This document shows, piece by piece, positions 31,675 through 39,389 of a DNA stretch of 64,000 nucleotides (position 1 is its first letter; each line of letters starts with the position of its first letter). The DNA is from a virus: positions 1-64,000 of the IMG/VR virus record IMGVR_UViG_3300007512_001412; one strand, 5' to 3'. A program made the translations under genes and the position numbers. A model generated the notes under the pieces. That model ran no database searches. It worked only from the letters and a program-made list of their open reading frames with translations, and had not been told where the DNA came from.

Positions 31675-31902
31675 CTACTCCCACCATCGCAGCGCCTTCC
31701 ACGCCGCCCCGTCCAACCACTCGATGTGGTCCGGGCCAACCCCGTGCGAGGTGTAGCAGTCGCGGAGGCGTTCCTCGTACACGCCCTCCGCAAAGCGGGG
31801 CCAGAAACCGAAGTCCGCGAAGTGCGCGCGCTCGGACTGGCTGTCGTAGTAGGAGCCGTCGTACACGCACGTGACTTGCAGCGTCGGCACTCGGAGGATC
31901 AC
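31675..31902 (-). CDS. Unknown 75-aa protein
   Basis: From GTG 31902 the protein reads RVPTLQVTCVYDGSYYDS, then RAHFADFGFWPRFAEGVYEE and WLDGAAWKALRWWE, aromatic-rich and plausible. The start is uncertain; there is no good ribosome-binding site. It lies just after a small frameshifted gene. No recognised family. Confidence 0.5.
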   Translation of the reverse strand: MILRVPTLQVTCVYDGSYYDSQSERAHFADFGFWPRFAEGVYEERLRDCYTSHGVGPDHIEWLDGAAWKALRWWE

Positions 31903-31906
31903 ACGG

Positions 31907-32078
31907 TCACGGCGGTGCTGGTGCCACGATTCGGGTGCCACCTCCCGCCAACGCGGTCCCGTGGTGAAGGGTGATGCTCTTGCCATCTTCGGGCTTGGTG
32001 TCCTCCCAGCACGTGCGGTCGATGCACAGGGAGTACTCGCCGTTCGTGCACGCCGTCGTGGGTGATAAGGGAACGCAT
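31907..32078 (-). CDS. Small protein requiring a +1 shift
   Basis: ATG 32078 has an excellent AAAGGAGA upstream and opens MRSLITHDG. After about nine codons the +1 frame reads CTNGEYSLCIDRTCWED and continues with normal codon composition (GKSITLHHGTALAGGGTR) to TGA 31907-31909, whereas the zero frame becomes Arg/His/Pro-rich. Joined length is 3n+1 bases, about 56 residues. It is either a +1 frameshift, around GAC GGC G, or one extra base in the sequence. Confidence 0.45.
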
Positions 32079-32124
32079 GAAAGTAGTCTCCTTTAGACTG
32101 GGGGTTAGTAAGTCCCTTATCCCA

Positions 32125-32143
32125 GAAACTATCCAATAGTTAC
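32125..32143 (-). promoter_or_regulatory. Degenerate tandem-box site (site E)
   Basis: Plus strand GAAACTAT-CCA-ATAGTTAC: two 8-bp elements start-to-start 11 bp, also a perfect AACTAT/ATAGTT dyad, in an AT-rich gap upstream of the gene at 32078. It resembles the GTAGCTAC boxes but with A for G in the core. No confident -10 or -35. Confidence 0.35.
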
Positions 32144-33138
32144 TGTTCAGCGTCGTACATCTTGGCGCTTTCCTCATCGTTAACTCTAATGATGAGGATG
32201 TCCCTCCAGCCCATCCAATCCCCCAGTTCGCTGTCCAAGACGAACTGGGCGACGTCCGGAAGCCGCTCTTGCGGGATGCCGTGCTCCTCTATCAGCTTCT
32301 CTGTGAGGGTAGCGCCTGTGTAGCTCAGCCCATAGCTGAGCCCTTTGTGGGTGTTGAATACCAGCATGAAGCTATCGGGCTGCATCAGTCCACCTTCCAT
32401 CCCTGCTCCTCGCCTGCGACCGTCGTCGTAGCCGTCGCAGTCGCAGTCGCAGTCCTCGTGGCAGGGGCAGAGGCACGCGCCCGGGTCGGGGTTCCAGCGC
32501 CGCTGCGGGGCAGCGCGGCGCTTCGCCGCGCGCATCCTCTCCAGCTTCTCCATGTCGAACAGCACGTCCACGAGCACGAGGTTGCCGTCCTCGTCGGACC
32601 CGACGTTCCGGGGGCTGATCTCAAACGTGTAGGACGCCCCGTAGTTGCTAGCACCGTCCCGCAGCGCCTCCATCGCCTCCAGCAGGGGCCCGGACATGCC
32701 GGCCTGCTCCGCGCACTCGACCGTCTCGGCCAGGACGTTGTGGCCCATGTGGATCGTGTTCCAACCCTTCGCCCGCGCCCGGTTGTACACGGCGGTCTGC
32801 GCCTCCTGCCAGCAGCGCCGGAGGATCTGGTACGCCTGCCAGTCGTGCGTGTCGGCCTTGCGGAGCGGCATCCTGTACAGGGGCATGGCGAAGACCTTGC
32901 CCGTGCGCGTGTAGCCCAGGTGCTCGACGGCGGGGAGGTGGGGGTTCTCCGGGTCGTCCCGGTGGATATCCGCCAGGATCTCCTTGTCGTAGATATCCTC
33001 GGGCACCGTCACGTAGACGTTGTCGTCGTCGTCTGCGTAGGCGGTCGCGAACGCGCCCTTGCCGATGCGGCGCACCGCGATCGGGCCCGACTCCGGGCTG
33101 GAGAGGATGCCGCGCGAGATCGTGTAGTCGTCCTGCAT
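32140..33138 (-). CDS. Protein-kinase-like fold protein with Cys-rich linker
   Basis: This 332-aa protein begins with AVRRIGKGAFATAYADDDD (Gly-rich loop) and TGKVFAMPLYRMPL, then SYTFEISPRNVGSDEDGNLVLVDVLF (about residue 170), which matches the catalytic-loop Asn and metal-Asp arrangement of atypical phage kinases, with Ser-Pro-Arg in place of HRD. A linker CLCPCHEDCDCDCDGYDD follows, then a distinct about 80-aa C-terminal segment that could have begun as its own gene (ATG with GGAAGG upstream). A leaderless start is indicated by TAGGCT 7 nt before ATG 33138. Kinase activity is uncertain because no clear HRD Asp is present. Confidence 0.6.
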   Translation of the reverse strand: MQDDYTISRGILSSPESGPIAVRRIGKGAFATAYADDDDNVYVTVPEDIYDKEILADIHRDDPENPHLPAVEHLGYTRTGKVFAMPLYRMPLRKADTHDWQAYQILRRCWQEAQTAVYNRARAKGWNTIHMGHNVLAETVECAEQAGMSGPLLEAMEALRDGASNYGASYTFEISPRNVGSDEDGNLVLVDVLFDMEKLERMRAAKRRAAPQRRWNPDPGACLCPCHEDCDCDCDGYDDGRRRGAGMEGGLMQPDSFMLVFNTHKGLSYGLSYTGATLTEKLIEEHGIPQERLPDVAQFVLDSELGDWMGWRDILIIRVNDEESAKMYDAEQ

Positions 33139-33145
33139 GGGAGGC

Positions 33146-33151
33146 AGCCTA
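33146..33151 (-). promoter_or_regulatory. -10 for leaderless kinase-like gene
   Basis: TAGGCT preceded by TGG (extended -10), minus strand, ending 7 nt upstream of ATG 33138. Same hexamer as the promoter at 14468. Confidence 0.5.
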
Positions 33152-33205
33152 CCAGGGCTTCTTCTCCAGGGACGGGTGGACCTACCCCATCGCGCACCAC
33201 TACGG

Positions 33206-34000
33206 CTACCGCACCGACCAAGCGTGGCGTCCTTCCAGGGCGCGAAGCGCCTGCCCCGTCTGCGACCCCAGGCGGTCCACCAGGGGACTGAAGGGCGCGG
33301 CTTCGATCCGGTCCGCGACCTTCATCAGCGCGTCCCACTTCGTCATGTTCACGGCGCTCTTGACGTCCACCATGATCCCGTGGTCCCGGGCTTGGAGCCG
33401 GGTCCACTTCAACGGGGACCACCGATCCACCACCGCGAGGCGCGGGCACAACGACGCGATGCGATACTCCGCCATCGTGTCCAAACCGGAAGGAAGCGCG
33501 GGCCAGAGCCGCCACTTGCACGCCTCCAACACCTCGCGCCCGTACCACCGACCCGCCCCGATCAGCCGTGTCGTCGCCTTGCCGTACCCGGACCACCAGA
33601 CGCACTTGCCCGTCTTGAGGTCCGCGAACCAAATGTCGCGGAACCCGACCAGCGGGGACGACGCCCGGGCGGCGTAGACCCGGAACAGGTCGGGGCTCAA
33701 GAAGTCGTCCGACCCGATGACGATGACGCCCGCAGGGTCCAGCGTGCGCGCTACGTCCAGGGTCGCGTTGTACTTCGTCCCCAGGGGTTGGTTCGCGTGT
33801 TCGACGTAGTGCCAGCCCGCTGCTTCGACGTCGGCCCGGGGGTCGCCGTTCGGGTCGTCCTCCGATCCCGCCGCGACGAGACTGAGGTCGAGGGGGCACT
33901 CAGGATCAGCGGCGATGCGCGCGTGGTGCTCCAGGCACGCACGGGACAGCCCGCGCCGGCCCCACAGGGTGGTGACCAGGGTCGCCTTCGGGCGGGTCAT
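33206..34000 (-). CDS. GT-A/family 2-like glycosyltransferase
   Basis: This 264-aa protein opens KATLVTTLWGRRGLSRACLE and contains GVIVIGSDDFLSPDLFRVY, the DxD-type metal/nucleotide-sugar motif of GT-A enzymes, then FRDIWFADLKTG and ALPSGLDTMAEYRIA. It is likely to transfer a sugar to a viral or host surface glycan. ATG 34000 overlaps the upstream stop (ATGA), coupling it to the large bifunctional glycosyltransferase. No membrane segment; the acceptor is unknown. Confidence 0.7.
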   Translation of the reverse strand: MTRPKATLVTTLWGRRGLSRACLEHHARIAADPECPLDLSLVAAGSEDDPNGDPRADVEAAGWHYVEHANQPLGTKYNATLDVARTLDPAGVIVIGSDDFLSPDLFRVYAARASSPLVGFRDIWFADLKTGKCVWWSGYGKATTRLIGAGRWYGREVLEACKWRLWPALPSGLDTMAEYRIASLCPRLAVVDRWSPLKWTRLQARDHGIMVDVKSAVNMTKWDALMKVADRIEAAPFSPLVDRLGSQTGQALRALEGRHAWSVR

Positions 34001-36126
34001 CGTCGCTCCGTCTTCACGTAGTGGTACAGCGCCTCCAGGCGACGGGCGACGACGTCGGGGTGGTGGGTTGCGTAGGCCCACCGACGACTTCGGAGCGAGG
34101 CGTTCCCCCACACCCGATCCCCGTTGCGTAGGCGGCGGAGAGCGTCCACCAGGGTGTCCGGGGTCACGTCGATCACCGGCATGTCCGGGTAGACCGACCG
34201 CGCCCACGCCGACGTCCCGGTCAGGACCGGCTGGCCCATCGCCATCGACTCCACCGCGCTCATGCCGTAGATCCCGACGCTGAATTGGTCGAAGTAGGCG
34301 TGGCACGTCGCCTTCTGCGCGAGGCATTCGGCGTTGTCCACACCCTCGATGACGACGCCTTCGATATCCATCCCCTCGCCCCGGAGGGCGTCCACGGCGT
34401 CGAGGAAGGTCTGCGTGCCCTTGAACGCCCGGTTGGTCGTCGCGTGGGCGACCCGGAAGGGCGCGGAGCCCCGATCCACGCCCCCCCAGGACGCGCACCG
34501 CTCTCCACCTTGGGAGGTGGCGTCGTTCCCCAAGGACGCCAGGACCAGGGGGACGTGGTACGGCATGTCGCTGCACAGCATGGTCGGGTCCCACGCCGAC
34601 AGGCCCAAGATCCCGGTGTGCTCATGCCACCGGATCAAGGAGGTGCGCCGCTCCCGCAAGACCGACCCCATGTACTGCACCAGGGAGTTGCCGGCGTGCG
34701 CGTAGTCGGGCCACTGGACCCCCGGGAGGTCTTCGGGGGGCAGCAGGAAGTGAATGACGTCGGCCTGCTCTGCGAGCCGTTGGACCGCCAGGATCGTGTT
34801 CCCCACGTTGTCCTCGACCACCACCGTCCCGTTCGGGACCGGGTAGCCGTGGGGGTGGCGACGGTAGAGCACGAACGAGACTTCCAGCCCGGTGTGCTCC
34901 CGAAGGGCGGCGACGAGGCCGCTGGCCTGCCCCGCGACGTCCCGCGAGGCGACGACGAGCACGGTCTTGGGCGGTGCCGTGTGGCGGGGAGCGCCCCGGG
35001 ACGGCCAACCCCCCTCCCAGGCGCGTGACCCCATGCCCCGGATGCGCGCGGCCTGCACGCGCAGCGCCGTCAGATCCAGCCCGGAGTCGAGGACGCCGCT
35101 GTCCGTCAGCGCCGTCAGGATCCCGGGCACCCGATCGAGCACAGCCGACACCCCGGGCGAGCCCAAGGCCAACGCCGATGCCCGCCCGTACAGCCCCAGG
35201 GCCGCGATCTGGAGGGCGACCACCCAGGCGTCCGGGCTCAGTGCGTAGCTCTCGCCCTGGGAGAGCCCTTGCGCGAGGACGCGCAGGGCCGCGACGTCTT
35301 CTCCCTGGAGGAGCAACGCGCGCGCGAGGATGATCCAGGGGTTGACGTTGGTCAGCACCCCTTCGGGGTCGCCCGCCTTGCGCGCTTCGCGGTGAGCATG
35401 GATCCCCGCGTGCGCGACGGCCAGGGCCTCGTCCCATCGGCCCAACGTCGCCAGGGCGCGGGCCTCGACGTACGTCCGGTGAGGGTGCCCTTCGGGGAGC
35501 TTGGCGCGGGCGAGGCGGATCGTGCGCTCCGCGTTGCGCGTGTGCCCGTCTTCGGCGTAGCCCGTGTGCCGGATGGAGGTGTCCGTGAAGGAGCCGACCC
35601 GGTGCTCCGGGGTGAAGTCGGGGGTCAGGTGGACCGGGTACTTGTACCGGATGCCCGCAGATCGCCGGAACACCCGGGGCTGCACGGTGCTCTCCCTCCC
35701 CTCGCTCGACGTGGACACCACCGGCAGCATGATGGCGTCCACCGGGGGCCTGTCCTCCGACAGCAACCCGTAGAGGGCTTCGCCGTCTACGACGCGGTCG
35801 TCGCCGTCGAGGATCACGATCCAGGGGTCCAGGGGGACGTCGGTGGGGTTGAACACGCCAGCGGGCGCGCACAGATGGTCGATCAAGTCGAGGCCGACGT
35901 TCCGACTGCGGGCGAAGTCGTCGTCCCACGGGTCCACGGTCATGTGGATCGGGACGCGGTGCTCGCCGCCCAGGTTGTGCGCGACCTCGACCGTGTCGTC
36001 CGTCGATCCGGTGTCCACGATCACCCAGGCGTCCACAAGGCCGGCGCAGGAAGCGAACAGGTCGGGGAGGTTCTTCGCCTCGTCCTTGACGATCATGGAG
36101 GCGACGACGAGCGGCAGCTTCGGCAT
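33997..36126 (-). CDS. Bifunctional glycosyltransferase: GT2, TPR-like middle, GT-B domain
   Basis: This 709-aa protein has an N-terminal GT2 domain, VVASMIVKDEAKNLPDLF, VIVDTGSTDDTVEVA, WIVILDGDDRVV (about residue 105); a TPR-like helical middle (about 230-370: TYVEARALATLGRWDEAL); and a C-terminal GT-B domain with AHATTNRAFKGTQTFLDAVD and FSVGIYGMSAVESMAMGQPV (about 618), the donor-binding region of GT4-like enzymes. It could add two sugars in sequence. Leaderless: the -10-like CAGGCT ends 6 nt before ATG 36126. Coupled to the following GT gene. Confidence 0.75.
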   Translation of the reverse strand: MPKLPLVVASMIVKDEAKNLPDLFASCAGLVDAWVIVDTGSTDDTVEVAHNLGGEHRVPIHMTVDPWDDDFARSRNVGLDLIDHLCAPAGVFNPTDVPLDPWIVILDGDDRVVDGEALYGLLSEDRPPVDAIMLPVVSTSSEGRESTVQPRVFRRSAGIRYKYPVHLTPDFTPEHRVGSFTDTSIRHTGYAEDGHTRNAERTIRLARAKLPEGHPHRTYVEARALATLGRWDEALAVAHAGIHAHREARKAGDPEGVLTNVNPWIILARALLLQGEDVAALRVLAQGLSQGESYALSPDAWVVALQIAALGLYGRASALALGSPGVSAVLDRVPGILTALTDSGVLDSGLDLTALRVQAARIRGMGSRAWEGGWPSRGAPRHTAPPKTVLVVASRDVAGQASGLVAALREHTGLEVSFVLYRRHPHGYPVPNGTVVVEDNVGNTILAVQRLAEQADVIHFLLPPEDLPGVQWPDYAHAGNSLVQYMGSVLRERRTSLIRWHEHTGILGLSAWDPTMLCSDMPYHVPLVLASLGNDATSQGGERCASWGGVDRGSAPFRVAHATTNRAFKGTQTFLDAVDALRGEGMDIEGVVIEGVDNAECLAQKATCHAYFDQFSVGIYGMSAVESMAMGQPVLTGTSAWARSVYPDMPVIDVTPDTLVDALRRLRNGDRVWGNASLRSRRWAYATHHPDVVARRLEALYHYVKTERR

Positions 36127-36132
36127 GGGCGC

Positions 36133-36162
36133 AGCCTGCCGTAGCTACTTGCGTCCTGTCAA
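36133..36162 (-). promoter_or_regulatory. Promoter with TTGACA-N4-GCAAG element, leaderless
   Basis: Minus strand: TTGACA (36162-36157), 18-bp spacer GGACGCAAGTAGCTACGG, then CAGGCT (36138-36133), 6 nt before ATG 36126. The spacer combines the GCAAG element with one GTAGCTAC box, linking the two regulatory motifs seen elsewhere. Confidence 0.6.
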
Positions 36163-36203
36163 CCGACAAGGGGATCGGCGTGGACCGCTCTCGCGCGTGC
36201 GCG

Positions 36204-36209
36204 TAGGAT
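36204..36209 (+). promoter_or_regulatory. -10 for leaderless fibre gene
   Basis: TAGGAT ends 7 nt before ATG 36217; TGGACC lies 17 bp upstream as a weak -35. It forms a divergent pair with the promoter at 36133-36162. Confidence 0.45.
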
Positions 36210-36216
36210 CCTGACC

Positions 36217-37239
36217 ATGACGGTCACACAGATCCAGCCCACGCCCCCCAACGGCACGCCGTTCGTACCTGGGGACGTGTGGCCCCGCCCGTCCAACGTC
36301 ATCATCGTGGACAGCGTCAACGGGGACGACGCGGATCCCGATCCCGCTGGCTACAAGACCATCGCGGCGGGACTCGCCGTCGCCGCCGCAGGGGACGCGG
36401 TGTTCTGCTACGGCACCTTCACCGAAGGGTCACTCACGATCCCGGCCCAGGTGTACGTCAACATGACAGCGGCGGTGTTCACCACCAGCGCCTCCCCCGG
36501 GATGACGTTGAACAACGGCGCGTGGCTCGACTTCAACAGCTTCAACGTCGCCGCCAACCACGTCGGCATCCAATCGGGAGCCCTGGCCCGCGTACAGGTC
36601 CGGGGCAACGCGCTGGTCGCCACGGGCGCGGACGCCATCGGCCTCGACGTCCCCTCGGGGACGACCATGCAGGCGCAGATCACACAGGTCAACGACGGGG
36701 CCGGCAACATCGAAGCCGCTCAGGTCGCGGGCAGTCTGTTCCTGACCACGCAGGATCTTCGGGCGACGATCGGCTTCGATATCAACGGGGGCACGGCGTA
36801 CGTCAACGCCAACGTGATCGCCTGCACCACGGCGGTCGAGATCGACGCCACGGGGCAAATCTACTGCACCGCGTCCGACATTTCGGGGGTCCAGACCATC
36901 GCGGCGGGCGGCGGGGGAGTCTTCCAGATCGCGGGCCGGCGCGTCAGCCGCACGGTCAGCATCACGGACGCGGACAGCCCGTTCAGCGCGAACGACGACG
37001 ACGGGATCGATCAGGTCTACTGCGACACCAGCGGCGGTCCCATCACGGTGAACCTCCCCGCAGCGGGTGGCGACAACGTCAACCGCGAGATCAACGTCAA
37101 GAACACCGACACCGGGGTCAACGACGTCACCGTACAGGTCACGGGCGGCGGCAACATCGACAGCGCCGCGACGTTCACCCTGTCAGCAGAGGACGCGATC
37201 TCCTGCCGCAGCAGCGGTGGTCAGTGGTGGATCGTCTAG
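36217..37239 (+). CDS. Beta-helix protein, probable fibre/spike or receptor-binding
   Basis: This 340-aa protein has successive short beta repeats with Asn/Gly turns (GSLTIPAQVYVNMTAAVF; GMTLNNGAWLDFNSFNVAAN; QVRGNALVATGADAIGLDV; GGTAYVNANVIACTTAVE), typical of right-handed beta-helices in phage fibres and spikes. A C-terminal domain (GPITVNLPAAGGDN; ISCRSSGGQWWIV) is common at fibre tips. No signal peptide. The adjacent glycan cassette suggests surface-structure functions. No lyase residues are identifiable, so enzymatic activity is not claimed. Confidence 0.7.
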   Translation: MTVTQIQPTPPNGTPFVPGDVWPRPSNVIIVDSVNGDDADPDPAGYKTIAAGLAVAAAGDAVFCYGTFTEGSLTIPAQVYVNMTAAVFTTSASPGMTLNNGAWLDFNSFNVAANHVGIQSGALARVQVRGNALVATGADAIGLDVPSGTTMQAQITQVNDGAGNIEAAQVAGSLFLTTQDLRATIGFDINGGTAYVNANVIACTTAVEIDATGQIYCTASDISGVQTIAAGGGGVFQIAGRRVSRTVSITDADSPFSANDDDGIDQVYCDTSGGPITVNLPAAGGDNVNREINVKNTDTGVNDVTVQVTGGGNIDSAATFTLSAEDAISCRSSGGQWWIV

Positions 37240-37362
37240 GTGACGTACCTCCCCTCGCAATCCTTCAACATGGCCCCGTTCCACATCGGGACGTTCAACG
37301 CGGGCAAGTGCAAGGTCACCTGGGAGGGCTACCGTATCTACCGCGCGAAGGCTCCAGCATGA
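37240..37362 (+). CDS. Small 40-aa protein in fibre operon
   Basis: GTG 37240 directly follows the fibre stop and the stop overlaps the next ATG (ATGA). It reads VTYLPSQSFNMAPF then GKCKVTWEGYRIY. Its first residues (TYLPS) match those of the next gene, hinting at a duplicated N-terminal motif. Probably a virion component; unrecognised. Confidence 0.5.
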   Translation: MTYLPSQSFNMAPFHIGTFNAGKCKVTWEGYRIYRAKAPA

Positions 37363-38141
37363 CCTACCTCCCTTCGGCAAGCGGCAACTCCCCCATCGGC
37401 CCGCGCTGGACCGTGGACGGCGCGACGGTGTGGCAGAACCACGCGCTCGCGGACGTGGCGGATCTGATTGCTTCCCCAGGCGTCGGCGTGTGGGGCTCGT
37501 CGGCCCAGGTGAACGGCGCGGTCATCAGCGGCTCCGCGCTGTCGATCACCAACAACGGCGGGGTCGCGCTCAACTACAAGAGCACCGACGTCAACACCGC
37601 TTACTGGTACTACTGGACGGCCCCGCGACCCCAACTCGGCTCCCTGGTCGTGCCGACCGGGCGCGTGCTCGCCGCAGGCCACATCCAGACCGACACCGCG
37701 CTCGGCGCGACGGACCCCGCCAACTTCCAGACGGGCAGCATCATCGTCCAACGGGACGCTGCTGCCGCCGCAGGGAATTGGGTCCGACTCAACATCGGCA
37801 ACTACGGAGCCCCGGACAGCGCCCTGGTCGCGCGCGTGGACTACGAAAGCGCGGCCCCCGCCGCGTGGTCATCCGGGCTCACCTCGTCGTCGCAGGGCGC
37901 ATGGTGGCGCGTCGTCGCCTACCAGGGGAACACCGGGATCGACTTTGAGTTTGCGGACGCGGCGCACACCGCCGACCCCTCGACGCTGGCGTGGGCGGCA
38001 GTCAACACCACGCCGTACAACATCGGGTTGAGCACCGACACCGACGTGCGGATCATGGTCAGCACGCTGAACATCGGGGTGACGACCGCGATCCAGTGGA
38101 ACCACCGGCACCTCCAGATGGGCTACCCCGAAGCGGCCTAG
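37359..38141 (+). CDS. Probable virion surface protein, lectin-like fold
   Basis: This 260-aa protein, coupled to the preceding small gene, has beta-sandwich-like segments with aromatic residues (NTAYWYYWTAPRPQLGSLVV; WVRLNIGNYGAPDSALVARV; AWWRVVAYQGNTGIDFEFAD; IQWNHRHLQMGYPEAA). The composition is like concanavalin-type or carbohydrate-binding structural proteins of virions. No catalytic motif is assigned. It ends the fibre operon and faces the minus-strand methyltransferase genes. Confidence 0.55.
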   Translation: MTYLPSASGNSPIGPRWTVDGATVWQNHALADVADLIASPGVGVWGSSAQVNGAVISGSALSITNNGGVALNYKSTDVNTAYWYYWTAPRPQLGSLVVPTGRVLAAGHIQTDTALGATDPANFQTGSIIVQRDAAAAAGNWVRLNIGNYGAPDSALVARVDYESAAPAAWSSGLTSSSQGAWWRVVAYQGNTGIDFEFADAAHTADPSTLAWAAVNTTPYNIGLSTDTDVRIMVSTLNIGVTTAIQWNHRHLQMGYPEAA

Positions 38142-38259
38142 CGGTCTGCGCCTCCTACCCGAACGACACGGCGGCTTCACCCCGCGAGCGCAGGATCGCG
38201 GCCCGTTGGACAGGATCACAGGTGGATCCGGCTGTCGATCCCTACTCTTGATCGGCTCT

Positions 38260-39252
38260 CTAGAACAGCGTGGTTTGGCGACTGGACGGCACTCTTGATT
38301 GCAGTTCATGCGGCGTAACAGTCTTGCGCCGAATGACGATGCGAAAATAGGGTGACCTGCCGTTAATACGCAGGTCTTTTCCATCGTCACCCTTGCGGAA
38401 CCTGACGATGTCGAATTGCTCTGGATTGTGCTTGTGCAGGAAAGTGATCGGGACGCCCATCAGGCCAAACCAATCCGACGGAATATCCTTGGTCTTATCC
38501 ACATTGATCCCGTCGAGATTGTCGTAATGCGGGTACTCACTCTCGTTTCCCTCATAGGTCCTGGTCAGTGGAACATTGATGTGTCTCTTCTCGATGTCAA
38601 GGGTGGTCAGCCACAGGCTATTGTTTGTAGCAACTATGCGTTCTCCTTTATCGTTGATCCGCGCCTCAGTGCCATACAATTCATAGTGATCTGGAACAAT
38701 GAACCCGGAAATCGCCCGACCCAACCCTACTCCAAGCCAGATCTTGCCGTCCTGGAGTAGCTTGAAAACGTCCTTGTAGGTGATAGCGTTAACCGTCGCG
38801 ATGATGAGGATATCTTTACGATATCTAGTCATAACTGACACGAACTTTCGCAACAGCGAATAGGGAGGATTTGTGACAACTATATCTGCCTCGTTGAGCA
38901 GTTCGATGCATTCCGCGCTCCGGAAATCTCCATCGCCCCTTAGGGAAGTCAGATCGCCCGCTTCGAAAGTACGACGCTCTTCTTCTAGTCCGGTGTACGA
39001 AAGGTAGCTCCCGCGTCCGCCGGCCCGCATCGCGTATCCAGTGGCAATGAGCCTCTTCAGCCCCAATGACTCAAAGTGGTCATAGAAGTAGCGGACGAAG
39101 TTGCTTTCCAACGCTTGATCTGTGTTGCAGTACACCGTCTTACCACGGAAATGATTGCCGTAGTGCTGCAATTCGCGATCAATATCAACTCGTTGCGTAT
39201 AGAACTCATCGTTCTTGTTCCTTTTCGCTTTGGTTAGCAGAGTGCGATCCAT
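38260..39252 (-). CDS. EcoRI-methylase-family adenine DNA methyltransferase
   Basis: This 330-aa protein starts MDRTLLTKAKRNKNDEFYTQ and contains GKTVYCNTDQALESNFVRYF and ADIVVTNPPYSLLRKFVSV (motif IV NPPY). This matches the adenine-specific EcoRI-family methyltransferases, which methylate adenine in a palindromic site. No cognate endonuclease is present, so it is probably a solitary anti-restriction enzyme. The gene is clearly AT-richer than its neighbours, a sign of recent transfer. ATG 39252 matches the family N-terminus better than 39294. Confidence 0.85.
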   Translation of the reverse strand: MDRTLLTKAKRNKNDEFYTQRVDIDRELQHYGNHFRGKTVYCNTDQALESNFVRYFYDHFESLGLKRLIATGYAMRAGGRGSYLSYTGLEEERRTFEAGDLTSLRGDGDFRSAECIELLNEADIVVTNPPYSLLRKFVSVMTRYRKDILIIATVNAITYKDVFKLLQDGKIWLGVGLGRAISGFIVPDHYELYGTEARINDKGERIVATNNSLWLTTLDIEKRHINVPLTRTYEGNESEYPHYDNLDGINVDKTKDIPSDWFGLMGVPITFLHKHNPEQFDIVRFRKGDDGKDLRINGRSPYFRIVIRRKTVTPHELQSRVPSSRQTTLF

Positions 39253-39389
39253 AGTTCTTACCACTTTCAACCTGCTCTCCGTAGCGCACGACAAGGTGGA
39301 TCGGGCGGCGTGGCGGCTTCACGGGATTGGTCAAGACGCCCGTCCTAGACCATTGGTCCTATCGACACAGACCACTGGGCGGAGGCCGA

